64,000 nucleotides of DNA from Mucilaginibacter flavidus (GTDB lineage: Bacteria; Bacteroidota; Bacteroidia; Sphingobacteriales; Sphingobacteriaceae): contig NZ_JAMXOE010000015.1 of the NCBI RefSeq assembly GCF_024055575.1, positions 1 to 64,000 of the forward strand, given 5' to 3'. Below are positions 43,176 to 51,327 of the stretch, piece by piece. Under the pieces are notes generated by a model. That model did not search any database. It saw only the letters and a list, made by a program, of their open reading frames with translations, and was not told the origin of the DNA. Numbering within the stretch: the first letter of the stretch is position 1; each line of letters opens with the position of its first letter. A program made the translations under genes and the position numbers.

Positions 43176-43332
43176 GCATTAAATTTTTCGCCTGTTAAAA
43201 TTACTGTCATTATTACATCCTATTTAATTGCATATAAAGGGTAAAAACCTATTTTTACCGTAACAACCATTTATTGCCTCCACCAGGCGGCACTATAAGT
43301 TAGCTTTCGGACAAAAACTATCATTAACCTAT

Positions 43333-45003
43333 ATGCAACGACGTCATTTTGTAAAACTATCGGCAACTGCCACCGCAGCCCTCTTGTTTAGCCGTATTAC
43401 GTATGCCAGCGGTAACGCCGCTTTAATAAACCACCCTGATGAAGTTTGGGGACAGTCTGATGCCGATTGGTTCCAATTGAAACCATCAGGCAATGGCACG
43501 TTCGTTAATAAAGATGTAGAAGTAAGCTTTAAAACCAATGGCAATGCCAACGGAGTATATGTTCAGTCGCCAAAAACAGTTTTATCGGGCATAAAACTTA
43601 AATGGAAGCACCAAACTGCAACGGCAGCCAAAACCATGGGCGACCATTTTGAACGCAGCTACGGCGACCTGGCCTGGCGCGGTATGGACAGTAATAACAA
43701 AAACCCCTGGTATGTATTAGTAAACGATGGCAAAAACACGGCCTGCTTTGGTGTAAAAACCGGGCCAAGCACAATTTGCTGGTGGAATGTAGGCCCTGCA
43801 AATCTTGAACTAACCCTGGATACCCATTCGGGCGGGGCTGGAGTACACCTGGGTAACAGAAAACTGCACGCCGCAGATATTGTGACCATGCATAGCACAG
43901 CCGCCGAAAACACCTACGCTGCTGCCCACCGTTTTTGCAAACTGATGTGCGATAAGCCGCGGTTGCCAAAGCAACCTGTTTATGGTATAAACGACTGGTA
44001 TTTTGCCTACGGCGAGAACTCGTACGAATTGATTAAGAAAACCACCGCCATGATGGCTGAGTTGGTTACCGATACCAATAACCGCCCGTTCTCGGTAATT
44101 GACGCCGGCTGGGCCGAATATTCGCCGCTGCTGCCGGGCGATGGTGGCTGGAACGAAACCTACGCAAAACCCAACGATAAGTTTAAGGATATGCACGCTA
44201 TGGGCAACGAGATAAAAAAACTCGGTATGCGCCCGGGTTTATGGATACGGCCACTTTGTGCAAGGCACGATGAAAAAGAAAGTTTAACATTGCCGAAAAT
44301 CCCTGGCCGTGACGATCCGAAAGCGCCGATACTTGACCCAACCATCCCCGAGAATATCGAACGCATAAAAGCTTATTTTGATGTTTACAAGCAATGGGGC
44401 TTTGAAATGGTAAAACATGATTATACCACTTATGATATTTTTGGTCGCTGGGGTATCAAAATGAAGGACGCACTAACAACGCCTAACTGGAGCTTTTACG
44501 ATAAAACAAAAACCACAGCCGAAATTATCAACCACCTTTACCGGACGATACGTAATGCAGCTGGCGACGGCATTTATATTATCGGCTGCAATACCATGAG
44601 CCACCTGTCGGCCGGCTTGTTTGAATTGAACCGTATTGGTGATGATACCAGCGGCAGGGAATGGCCGCGTGTTAAAAAAATGGGGGTAAATACCATGTCT
44701 TTCCGCCTGCCGCAACATAACGCATTTTATGCTGCCGACGGCGATTGCGTTGGCGTTACCAAAGACATATCGTGGGAGCGCAACAAGCAGTGGATGCAGT
44801 TGCTTGCCGAAAGCGGTGCGCCGCTATTTATTTCGGCCCAGCCCGAAGCTACCGGCGAAGCACAGAAAAAATATATTAAAGAGTGCTTTGCTATGGCCGC
44901 CAAACCGCAGCCGCTTGGTGAACCACTGGATTGGATGACAAACCCCTTTCCAAGTAAATGGAAGCTGAATGGCAGGGAAGTTGATTTTAATTGGGATTTG
45001 TAA
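43333..45003 (+). CDS. Exported glycoside hydrolase, clan GH-D (alpha-galactosidase-like)
   Basis: The 556-residue product begins MQRRHFVKLSATATAALLF, a Tat-like signal sequence. An N-terminal beta-sandwich (about 30-200) is followed by a TIM barrel resembling GH27/GH36 enzymes: GINDWYFAYGENS, FSVIDAGWAEYSP, LGMRPGLWIRPL, EMVKHDYTTYDIFGRWG with the candidate nucleophile Asp, IYIIGCNTMSHLS and NRIGDDTSGREW with the candidate acid/base Asp. These enzymes retain configuration while releasing alpha-linked galactose or related sugars. The exact linkage is unknown. The gene is monocistronic, with a repeat element after the stop. The start ATG at 43333 gives a normal signal. Confidence 0.86.
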   Translation: MQRRHFVKLSATATAALLFSRITYASGNAALINHPDEVWGQSDADWFQLKPSGNGTFVNKDVEVSFKTNGNANGVYVQSPKTVLSGIKLKWKHQTATAAKTMGDHFERSYGDLAWRGMDSNNKNPWYVLVNDGKNTACFGVKTGPSTICWWNVGPANLELTLDTHSGGAGVHLGNRKLHAADIVTMHSTAAENTYAAAHRFCKLMCDKPRLPKQPVYGINDWYFAYGENSYELIKKTTAMMAELVTDTNNRPFSVIDAGWAEYSPLLPGDGGWNETYAKPNDKFKDMHAMGNEIKKLGMRPGLWIRPLCARHDEKESLTLPKIPGRDDPKAPILDPTIPENIERIKAYFDVYKQWGFEMVKHDYTTYDIFGRWGIKMKDALTTPNWSFYDKTKTTAEIINHLYRTIRNAAGDGIYIIGCNTMSHLSAGLFELNRIGDDTSGREWPRVKKMGVNTMSFRLPQHNAFYAADGDCVGVTKDISWERNKQWMQLLAESGAPLFISAQPEATGEAQKKYIKECFAMAAKPQPLGEPLDWMTNPFPSKWKLNGREVDFNWDL

Positions 45004-45005
45004 CG

Positions 45006-45100
45006 AAGAATCAAGAAGTCAAGAGTCAGGAATCAAGATAAGAAGACTAGGCGGACTTTTTACTTCTTGACTCTTGATTTCTCGATTCTTGGATCTATTT
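45006..45100. repeat. Word-type palindromic repeat after the glycosidase gene
   Basis: The left arm (45006-45038) has AAGAATCAAGAAGTCAAGAG and the right arm (45063-45092) CTTCTTGACTCTTGATTTC, inverted relatives with mismatches, followed by a short T run (45098-45103). It uses the same words as the element at 41893-42003 and may act as terminator. Confidence 0.65.
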
Positions 45101-45158
45101 TTTCCCCGGGCTGTAACCTAATCCCCCAAATAGCATCTCAAAGGCATATACAATCGTT

Positions 45159-46031
45159 ATGGCCTTAGAAATTAAAAACCTTACCAAACAATATAACAAG
45201 CATAAAACCGGCTTATCTAATTATTCCATCACAATCGACAGGGGGATCTTAGGTCTGCTTGGGCCCAACGGGGCAGGGAAATCAACCCTGATGAAAATTA
45301 TTGCCACCATCAGCAAACCCACAACGGGCACGCTGTTTTTGGATGGCGAAGATATTGTTAAGAACCCCGACAACATCCGCAAAATATTAGGCTACCTGCC
45401 GCAGGATTTTGGCGTGTACCCAAATCTTAACGCATACGAGTTCCTGGAATACATTGCAGCACTTAAAGGCGTTGGCGGCCCTGATTTACGGAAACGTATT
45501 GATATGCTGCTCGACGGTGTTAACCTCACTGCTGATGCCAAACGCCCCATAGGCACCTACAGCGGCGGCATGAAGCAGCGAATAGGCATAGCCCAGGCCC
45601 TGCTTAACGACCCCAAAGTTTTAATTTTTGATGAGCCCACCGTGGGCCTCGACCCGGAAGAACGTGTCAGGTTTCGCCAGTTAATTTCCGATCTGGCAAA
45701 TGATTGTATCATTATACTTTCCTCGCACATCGTGTCAGATATCGAGGCCATTGCCGATGAGGTTGCCATTATGCAAAACGGCACGTTACTTAAAAAAGGC
45801 ACGCAGCCCGATATAGTGAAACTGGTTGAGGGCAAGGTTTTTGAAACCATACTGGACAGTCAGCAACTTAACGATTTAAAGGCGCGGCATCTTGTCATTG
45901 ATACCAGTCGTCAAAAAGATCAAACAAGGGCGCGCTATATTACCCGGAGCCAACAGCCCGAGGCAGGTTCTGTTGCAGTTATTGCTACCCTGGAGGATGC
46001 CTACCTGTTTTTAACACATACTAAAGCCTAA
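45159..46031 (+). CDS. ABC transporter ATP-binding protein
   Basis: The 290-residue product is the nucleotide-binding subunit of an ABC-2 type exporter. Walker A GPNGAGKST is at 35-43, the Q-loop in YLPQDFGVYPNL, the signature YSGGMKQRIGIAQALL near 129-144, Walker B VLIFDEPTVGLDP near 153-165 and the H-loop in SSHIVSD. The C-terminal 70 residues vary, as in the DrrA-like group. It energises the permease encoded four bases downstream. The substrate cannot be inferred from sequence; lipids, drugs or peptides are possible. Confidence 0.95.
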   Translation: MALEIKNLTKQYNKHKTGLSNYSITIDRGILGLLGPNGAGKSTLMKIIATISKPTTGTLFLDGEDIVKNPDNIRKILGYLPQDFGVYPNLNAYEFLEYIAALKGVGGPDLRKRIDMLLDGVNLTADAKRPIGTYSGGMKQRIGIAQALLNDPKVLIFDEPTVGLDPEERVRFRQLISDLANDCIIILSSHIVSDIEAIADEVAIMQNGTLLKKGTQPDIVKLVEGKVFETILDSQQLNDLKARHLVIDTSRQKDQTRARYITRSQQPEAGSVAVIATLEDAYLFLTHTKA

Positions 46032-46035
46032 CGCC

Positions 46036-47613
46036 GTGAAATACATTTACAGCATCATAAAGGCGGACTATTTGCAGCGTACGCGCAGCTATTCGTTTTT
46101 AATAACACTGGCAATTACCATTTACGCGGCCTACTCGTTTGTGCCGCCGCCAACGGCCTCATACACCACACTGAATGTTGTTGGTTATAAGGGGATTTAT
46201 AATTCGGCATGGGTAGGGCATGTTTCTGCTATGATGACAACCATCATGTTATCACTTTACGGCTTTTTTTTAATAAACGGGGGTATCAAAAAAGATGTAG
46301 ATACGGGCATCGGCCAGATTATTGCCACAACACCCATTACCAATTTCGGATACTTATTAAGCAAATTCCTCAGCAACTTTTTGGTGCTGCTTACCATTTC
46401 GGCCCTCACATTCCTGATTAGTATCGTCATGTTTTTTGTGCGGACAAGCGGCAGCCCTTTCATCATTGGTGATTTCATACTGCCTTTCCTGTTTTTTGCC
46501 ATTCCAGCCTTGTTCACCGTATCGGCACTGGCTATAGTTGCCGAAGTTTTTTTGGGGCGAAAGTTAATCCTGCAATACATCATTTTCTTCTTCCTGTTCG
46601 GCGCACTAATGGCAAATGTCGTCGGGCACAAGAGCAGTACAGTAAATACGTTTATCGATACGTTTGGCGTAAACACCATGACCAATAGCGTGAAGGACAA
46701 AGTAAACACGCAATATCATGAACATATCGACGCCGTTAACCTTGGCTTTACTTTTAGCGCCAAACACCGGTTTAAAACTTTTGAGTGGGATGGCATTAGC
46801 TGGACAGGCATTTTTATTGCAAGCCGGCTGATGTGGATTTGCATTGCATTTGGCTTAGTTTATTTTTCATCCTTTTCGTTCCACAGGTTTGATTTTAAAC
46901 AAGCCGCCGGTAAAAAGAAAAAAGCCTTGGCACCGGCAAACATATCGCATACCAATGGCACCTTTGCAGCCGGAATTAATGTATCGCTGTTACCGCCTGT
47001 GGTTACCGATTACAGCATCTTCCCGTTTGTTAAAACCGAACTATTACTGCTTATCCGCAAAGGGCCAAAATGGTTTTGGCTGGTCAACGGCGGGCTTTGG
47101 ATAAGCATGGTGTTTGTTAAGCTCGATATAGCTTATGCATATCTTTTGCCCATATTGTTGTTTTTGCAGGTTACGCGCTGGTCGGAACTGGCAACCAAAG
47201 AAGTAACAAACCGGCTTCACTATTTCACCTGGTCGTCATACAAGCCATTACAGCGCATGCTGCCATCGCAATTATTGGCAGCTTTTACAATGGCTGTTGC
47301 ATTAGCGCTGCCGGTGATATTGCGCAGTGCCGCCGCCGGGAATATTTATTCGGTGTTCAATATTATCAACGGCGCTGCCTTTCTTGTTTTACTCGCGGCA
47401 AGCCTCGGGATTGTAAGCGGTGGCAAAAAGCTATTCGAAATTCTGTTTTTCTTTATCACCTATCTTATAACGCAAAAAATACCATTAACCGATTACCTCG
47501 GGGCGTTGCCACATGATTCGCCCATAGGCTTTATATCGATTATGTTGATGCTGAATGTATTTTTGGGCGCGGTGAGTTTTTCGGTAAGGAGCTGGCAGGT
47601 AAGGCATTTGTAA
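46036..47613 (+). CDS. ABC-2 type transporter permease
   Basis: The product starts at GTG 46036, four bases after the ATPase gene, and has 525 residues. About twelve hydrophobic helices are visible, in two sets: SYSFLITLAITIYAAYSF, MLSLYGFFLINGG, FLVLLTISALTFLISIVMFF, FILPFLFFAIPALFTVSAL, LQYIIFFFLFGALMANVV, then after a soluble loop LLPILLFLQVTRWS, LLAAFTMAVALALPVIL and FISIMLMLNVFLGAVSF. A central loop includes a long cytoplasmic or periplasmic part near 290-330. Together with the upstream ATPase it forms a complete exporter with a large permease. GTG is the only start consistent with the operon spacing. Confidence 0.9.
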   Translation: MKYIYSIIKADYLQRTRSYSFLITLAITIYAAYSFVPPPTASYTTLNVVGYKGIYNSAWVGHVSAMMTTIMLSLYGFFLINGGIKKDVDTGIGQIIATTPITNFGYLLSKFLSNFLVLLTISALTFLISIVMFFVRTSGSPFIIGDFILPFLFFAIPALFTVSALAIVAEVFLGRKLILQYIIFFFLFGALMANVVGHKSSTVNTFIDTFGVNTMTNSVKDKVNTQYHEHIDAVNLGFTFSAKHRFKTFEWDGISWTGIFIASRLMWICIAFGLVYFSSFSFHRFDFKQAAGKKKKALAPANISHTNGTFAAGINVSLLPPVVTDYSIFPFVKTELLLLIRKGPKWFWLVNGGLWISMVFVKLDIAYAYLLPILLFLQVTRWSELATKEVTNRLHYFTWSSYKPLQRMLPSQLLAAFTMAVALALPVILRSAAAGNIYSVFNIINGAAFLVLLAASLGIVSGGKKLFEILFFFITYLITQKIPLTDYLGALPHDSPIGFISIMLMLNVFLGAVSFSVRSWQVRHL

Positions 47614-47705
47614 GTACACTTTATCAATTATTAAAAATTGATGTGTAATTTATTTTGTTTTTTTGTATAGCTTAGATTACAATTAAACCAAAGATAGCCG
47701 GACTT

Positions 47706-48197
47706 ATGACGCGCCTTGCAAAACAATATAGCCTGTCTATAGTGATTGTGACTATGGCTTTTGCATGCCGGCAAAAAATAGCTAAGTTAACTCCCGCTGA
47801 TAGCGCAATGGTGAAGGATAGCGCGGTTAAGTTGATGGTTAATATCGAAAACGATATCTCAGCCAAAGGCCCCGCTGCCTGGCTAAATTACTTTGACGAT
47901 AGTCCAGGCTTTTTCATGGCATCCGACGGTAAGATTGCTTTTGCCAGCTACCCGTCGGCACGAAAATTTGTTTTGGATACCCTTGTTAAGATTATCCCGC
48001 GCATAAAATTAGTTTGGAGCAACGTAAAGGCCGTCGCCCTGGCAAACGATGCAGTATTTATCGCAGCCGGATTTAACGAAGATCTTACAGATACCAAAGG
48101 TTTGACCCAACATACACACGGCTATTTTACCGCCATTTCCGGGCTTAATGACGGACGTTGGAAACTAAAAAATCTGCATTGGTCTATTTCGCATTAA
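47706..48197 (+). CDS. NTF2-like (DUF4440-type) lipoprotein
   Basis: The 163-residue product starts with a hydrophobic segment ending AFAC near 18-21, a lipoprotein signal. The mature part looks NTF2/SnoaL-like: MVKDSAVKLMVNIENDISAKGPAAWLNYFDDSPGFFMASDGKIAFASYPSARKFVLDTL, then AVFIAAGFNEDLTD and a final DGRWKLKNLHWSISH. DUF4440 members often bind small molecules or support enzymes. The stop overlaps the end of the convergent next gene by 14 bases. Function is unknown. Confidence 0.75.
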   Translation: MTRLAKQYSLSIVIVTMAFACRQKIAKLTPADSAMVKDSAVKLMVNIENDISAKGPAAWLNYFDDSPGFFMASDGKIAFASYPSARKFVLDTLVKIIPRIKLVWSNVKAVALANDAVFIAAGFNEDLTDTKGLTQHTHGYFTAISGLNDGRWKLKNLHWSISH

Positions 48198-48528
48198 TCT
48201 GCTCCGGCTCCGAAACCTCTATCTCAGGCCTGTTTTTGTACATTAAAAACACACCGGTCACACAAAGTGGTTTGCCTTTCAGGTTGGTATAGTCCAGCGT
48301 TACCTTATTGCCTTTTATGGCTACTGTGTACTTCTGATTGGGATAAACGCCCCCCATATTTAACAACGCAAGCGTATCGCTCACTACCCGCAGCGAGTAA
48401 ACAGTATCGCAAAGGGTTCCTGTTTTCCCCAGATTTTTGGCAAAACCATCCGCCGAAAACCTTTTTTGCGCCGATGCGGTTGCGGCAAATGCGACGGTTA
48501 CAATAAAAAGAAGTATTAATTTTTTCAT
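48184..48528 (-). CDS. Small exported protein, OB-fold-like, unknown
   Basis: The 114-residue product has a signal peptide (MKKLILLFIVTVAFAATASAQ) and a short beta-rich mature region: GTLCDTVYSLRVVSDTLALLNMGGVYPNQKYTVAIKGNKV and LKGKPLCVTGVFLMYKNRPEIEVSEPEQI. The strand pattern and the KPLCVTGVF / PEIEV ending recall small exported OB-fold proteins of Bacteroidota that lack a known role. Two Cys (Cys of GTLCDT and KPLCVT) could form a disulphide. It is convergent with the NTF2-like gene and overlaps its last 14 bases. Confidence 0.7.
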   Translation of the reverse strand: MKKLILLFIVTVAFAATASAQKRFSADGFAKNLGKTGTLCDTVYSLRVVSDTLALLNMGGVYPNQKYTVAIKGNKVTLDYTNLKGKPLCVTGVFLMYKNRPEIEVSEPEQINAK

Positions 48529-48606
48529 GGCGATGCTGGTTTTTGTACACTTACAAATAATACAAAAAACTACAGCTAAACAAGTAAAATGTTTGTTGCG
48601 CAGAGC

Positions 48607-49434
48607 TTACTTAACCGGCTTAATTTGCCTGCGGTAAGCCTTAATAGCCCTGAAAATAGAGTTGGCAATAGCGTTTTGCCCGTCCTCGGAGTTGAGGTAT
48701 TTTTCTTCGGTATTGTTATTTATGTAACCGGTTTCAACCAATATGGCTGGCATTGCGCTATGGGCAAGAACCAAAACACCCTGCTCCTTAACCCCACGGC
48801 TACGGCGACCATCGTTTCCTTTAAACTGTTCATCCAATAGTTCGCCGAACAAAATACTTTGCTTGCGGTACTTTTGCATAAAAGTATTTAACACAATCAT
48901 CGATGTAGGGTCCTTTTCATTATACCCGGCATAGTTTTTTTGATAGTCTTTTTCGATATAGATTGAAGCATTTTCGCGTAGGGCTTCAATCTGTTCTTCC
49001 TTGCGGTGAAAACCGTAAACCAGCATCATCACGCCCTTTTCCTTGTGAGCAATTTTTGCTGTCCCTTCTGGCGATGAATTGCAATGGATAGAAACAAATA
49101 AGTTAGCATTTATTTGGTTAGCAATGTTTGCGCGTTTATTCAGTTCCACAAACCTATCGGTCGAGCGGGTCATCACCACGTTTACCTCCGGCATATTATC
49201 TTTAAGCAGGCGCTCCAGTTTTTTTGCTATCGCGAGGGTTACATTCTTCTCGGACGAATAGGAACCGTGTGCACCCGGGTCTTTGCCGCCATGACCAGCA
49301 TCAATTACAACAGTTTTAAAATGAAACGATTGAGGCCCATCATCATCGCCCCCACTAAATGATGTTATTATCAAAAATAAAAACATGGAAACAGTAAGGG
49401 TAAATACTCTTAGGCTTCGGGCGTATTTTGTCAT
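48607..49434 (-). CDS. N-acetylmuramoyl-L-alanine amidase (Amidase_3)
   Basis: The 275-residue product has an N-terminal signal or anchor (SLRVFTLTVSMFLFLIITSFSGG) and an Amidase_3 domain that cleaves the bond between muramic acid and the peptide stem. VVIDAGHGGKDPGAHG contains the first Zn His; NVTLAIAKKL has the family Glu equivalent nearby; FVSIHCNSSPEG holds the second Zn His and ILVETGYINN the catalytic Glu. MTRSTDRFVELNKRANIAN is also characteristic. It acts in the periplasm in cell separation or wall turnover. It is 47 bases downstream of the Fur-family gene on the same strand. Confidence 0.94.
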   Translation of the reverse strand: MTKYARSLRVFTLTVSMFLFLIITSFSGGDDDGPQSFHFKTVVIDAGHGGKDPGAHGSYSSEKNVTLAIAKKLERLLKDNMPEVNVVMTRSTDRFVELNKRANIANQINANLFVSIHCNSSPEGTAKIAHKEKGVMMLVYGFHRKEEQIEALRENASIYIEKDYQKNYAGYNEKDPTSMIVLNTFMQKYRKQSILFGELLDEQFKGNDGRRSRGVKEQGVLVLAHSAMPAILVETGYINNNTEEKYLNSEDGQNAIANSIFRAIKAYRRQIKPVK

Positions 49435-49481
49435 CAGATAGATAAGTGCATAATTAAATAAATTGTTTCAACCTATTCAAA

Positions 49482-49919
49482 TTATGCCGGTTTATTGCAT
49501 TTAGGGCACAAGCCCGCTGCATATAAGGTAAAGCCATCAACTTTAAAGCCTTTTGGCAATTTTATCTCCGGCAGGTGTAGGTCGTCCAAACAATACACAC
49601 TTTTGCAAACGGTACAGTTAAAATGCAGGTGTTCATCATGGTGGTGGTGTTCATCACCACATACCGGCGAACACATGGCGTAGTTAGCCGTGCCGTCCAG
49701 ATCAAACACCTTGTGTATAATACCTTTTTCTTCAAATGCAATCAGAATACGGTAAAGAGTAACCCGGTCAACATCATTCAAAACGCTTTCAAGGTCGGGC
49801 TGCGAGGTTGCTACTTCTTTTTTAGACAGTAAAGACAGTACCTTAAGGCGCGGCGCGGTTTTTTTAAGATGATGCTTATCAAGCAACTCTTCAAAAAGTT
49901 CTTTTTCTAGAGAAGTCAT
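49482..49919 (-). CDS. Fur-family transcriptional regulator
   Basis: The 145-residue product is a Fur-type metal-dependent repressor. The winged helix is LKKTAPRLKVLSLLSKKEVATSQPDLESVLNDVDRVTLYRILIAFEEKGIIHKV. The dimerisation/metal region contains CGDEHHHHDEHLHFNCTVCKSVYCLDDL, with two CxxC groups, one here and one at the end (GLCPKCNKPA), which would hold structural zinc. The His-rich segment makes Zur-like zinc sensing attractive, though Fur or PerR roles cannot be excluded. A MerC-like gene with a His-rich tail lies next upstream on the same strand, with a candidate operator at its promoter. Confidence 0.9.
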   Translation of the reverse strand: MTSLEKELFEELLDKHHLKKTAPRLKVLSLLSKKEVATSQPDLESVLNDVDRVTLYRILIAFEEKGIIHKVFDLDGTANYAMCSPVCGDEHHHHDEHLHFNCTVCKSVYCLDDLHLPEIKLPKGFKVDGFTLYAAGLCPKCNKPA

Positions 49920-50016
49920 TTGAACTATTTAAAATTTTACAAATACAAAGTTAAAAAGAATAACACACACATCGGCAAAAAGTATAGATGTGTATTGGAA
50001 TTAGGGATGAGTCAAT

Positions 50017-50084
50017 AGTCTTAAGTCGAAAGTCTTAAGTAAAAAACGACAGCAATCCGGCTTAAGACTTTCGACTTAAGACTT
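50017..50084. repeat. Word-type palindrome downstream of the MerC-like gene
   Basis: AGTCTTAAGTCGAAAGTCTTAAG (50017-50039) and CTTAAGACTTTCGACTTAAGACT (50061-50083) are perfect inverted arms around a 21-base spacer. It lies 12 bases beyond the stop of the MerC-like gene and may terminate it. Confidence 0.8.
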
Positions 50085-50095
50085 CAGACTTACAA

Positions 50096-50524
50096 CTAAT
50101 GGCTATGCGGGTGGCTGTGCTTCATATGAAACAGGGTATTGTCGGCCCGGCAAATGGTAGTGTACTTATAATTAAAAAAATGGGCAGTGGCAATAAGTAA
50201 TCCTCCAAACGGCACAATAATAGCTTCGCGCCAGCTTTTAACATATACGTGCCCAATAATTATCAGCAGGAAACCACCCAACAGTAAAACAGCCGGCAAA
50301 ATGCGGTGGTGTGAGCGAAAGTACGAAATGCCAATAGCGTAAAACCCAACAAACACGGCGATGGTTATCATGACCCACTCAAACCAGGGGTTGGCTAAAA
50401 AACCCAGGCCAAACAGGGGCAAACTGGTTATTAATAAAGGCACCAGGGCGCAATGCACAGCACATAATATAGACGCTGTCATGCCTACATTATCAAGCCT
50501 TGAAGATTGCCTTGGGTGTTTCAT
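50096..50524 (-). CDS. MerC domain membrane protein with His-rich tail
   Basis: The ATG at 50524 gives a 142-residue protein; the longer frame from 50560 starts within the promoter palindrome and is unlikely. It has four membrane helices: MTASILCAVHCALVPLLITSLPLF, FEWVMITIAVFVGFYAIGI, LPAVLLLGGFLLIIIGHVYV and AIIVPFGGLLIATAHFF. Cys and His in ILCAVHC of helix 1 are typical of MerC, and the C terminus ends HMKHSHPHSH. MerC proteins move mercury in resistance operons, but chromosomal homologues may transport other metals. The Fur-family neighbour suggests zinc or iron. Its -7 box lies five bases from the ATG, so the mRNA may be nearly leaderless. Confidence 0.85.
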   Translation of the reverse strand: MKHPRQSSRLDNVGMTASILCAVHCALVPLLITSLPLFGLGFLANPWFEWVMITIAVFVGFYAIGISYFRSHHRILPAVLLLGGFLLIIIGHVYVKSWREAIIVPFGGLLIATAHFFNYKYTTICRADNTLFHMKHSHPHSH

Positions 50525-50528
50525 ATTG

Positions 50529-50560
50529 CAAATATACACATAAATGCAACGCCATTGCAT
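50529..50560 (-). promoter_or_regulatory. Promoter of the MerC-like gene with candidate Fur-family operator
   Basis: On the minus strand TATATTTG (50536-50529) is a perfect -7 box. Directly upstream ATGCAA-TGGCG-TTGCAT (50560-50544) is a perfect 6-5-6 inverted repeat, positioned where a repressor would block RNA polymerase. The neighbouring Fur-family protein is the natural candidate to bind it. Confidence 0.5.
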
Positions 50561-50629
50561 CTGTTTTTATTAATTTTGGTCATGTTAATTTAATATTATT
50601 TTAAGGTTTTCAAATAGTTTAGCAATTAC

Positions 50630-50637
50630 TACTTTTG
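50630..50637 (+). promoter_or_regulatory. Candidate -7 box of the PAP2 gene
   Basis: TACTTTTG fits TAnnTTTG, 28 bases before the ATG at 50666. A -33 TTG was not found at the standard distance. Confidence 0.45.
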
Positions 50638-50665
50638 CCAACGCTAATTTAAGCTATGTGCCCCT

Positions 50666-51319
50666 ATGTCAGTAACGGCAATAAAAAACGTTTGGAGTAA
50701 TACCTGGAAACAAACCCTAAAACGCAGGCAAATTATTGTCGGCACGGTTATTATGCTGTCGGTAGTTTTTACTATGCCATTGTTTTTCGGACATATCGAG
50801 AAAAGACAAGGTACGCTTATTAACGACCCTGTTTTAGCAGCGGTACCTCCGCACAACGTATCAGTTGCAATTTTCGCGATTATATGGGGCATGGTATTAT
50901 TAACTATGATAAGGGCGGCTCACAAGCCACAAATTTACATAATTTATTGCTGGGCGCTCATCCCGATAACCATCGCTCGTTTTATTGCCATAAGTATAGT
51001 GCCCCTTGAACACCCGATTGGATTAATTCCGCTTACAGATCCTCTTACAGGCGTTTTTTATGGGCAGGCGCTCATCACCAAGGATCTCTTTTTTTCGGGC
51101 CACATAGCTACGCTTACGTTAATATTTTTGTGCCTTCAAAAACGTAACGATAAAATAATTGGTTTTTTTGCTACTATAATTGTTGCTGGTTTATTAGTGG
51201 TGCAACATATCCATTACACTATCGATATTTTAGCTTCACCGGGTATTGTTTATATCTGTTACCGTTTAACGCGCAGGTTTTTAGATGACGACGCTGCTCA
51301 AAAAATCCTGACGGTTTAA
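50666..51319 (+). CDS. PAP2-type membrane phosphatase (sphingomyelin synthase-like)
   Basis: The 217-residue product has about six membrane helices. The phosphatase motifs are FFSGHIATLTLIFLCL (Ser-Gly-His near 155-157) and HIHYTIDILASPGIVYICYRL (His and Asp of the third motif). This order is that of the PAP2_C group, which includes sphingomyelin synthases and lipid phosphatases. In Sphingobacteriaceae, which make sphingolipids, a role in ceramide or phospholipid head-group transfer is possible but not proven. The catalytic face should be periplasmic. The gene is convergent with the macroglobulin-like gene eight bases away. Confidence 0.82.
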   Translation: MSVTAIKNVWSNTWKQTLKRRQIIVGTVIMLSVVFTMPLFFGHIEKRQGTLINDPVLAAVPPHNVSVAIFAIIWGMVLLTMIRAAHKPQIYIIYCWALIPITIARFIAISIVPLEHPIGLIPLTDPLTGVFYGQALITKDLFFSGHIATLTLIFLCLQKRNDKIIGFFATIIVAGLLVVQHIHYTIDILASPGIVYICYRLTRRFLDDDAAQKILTV

Positions 51320-51327
51320 AGTCCGTA

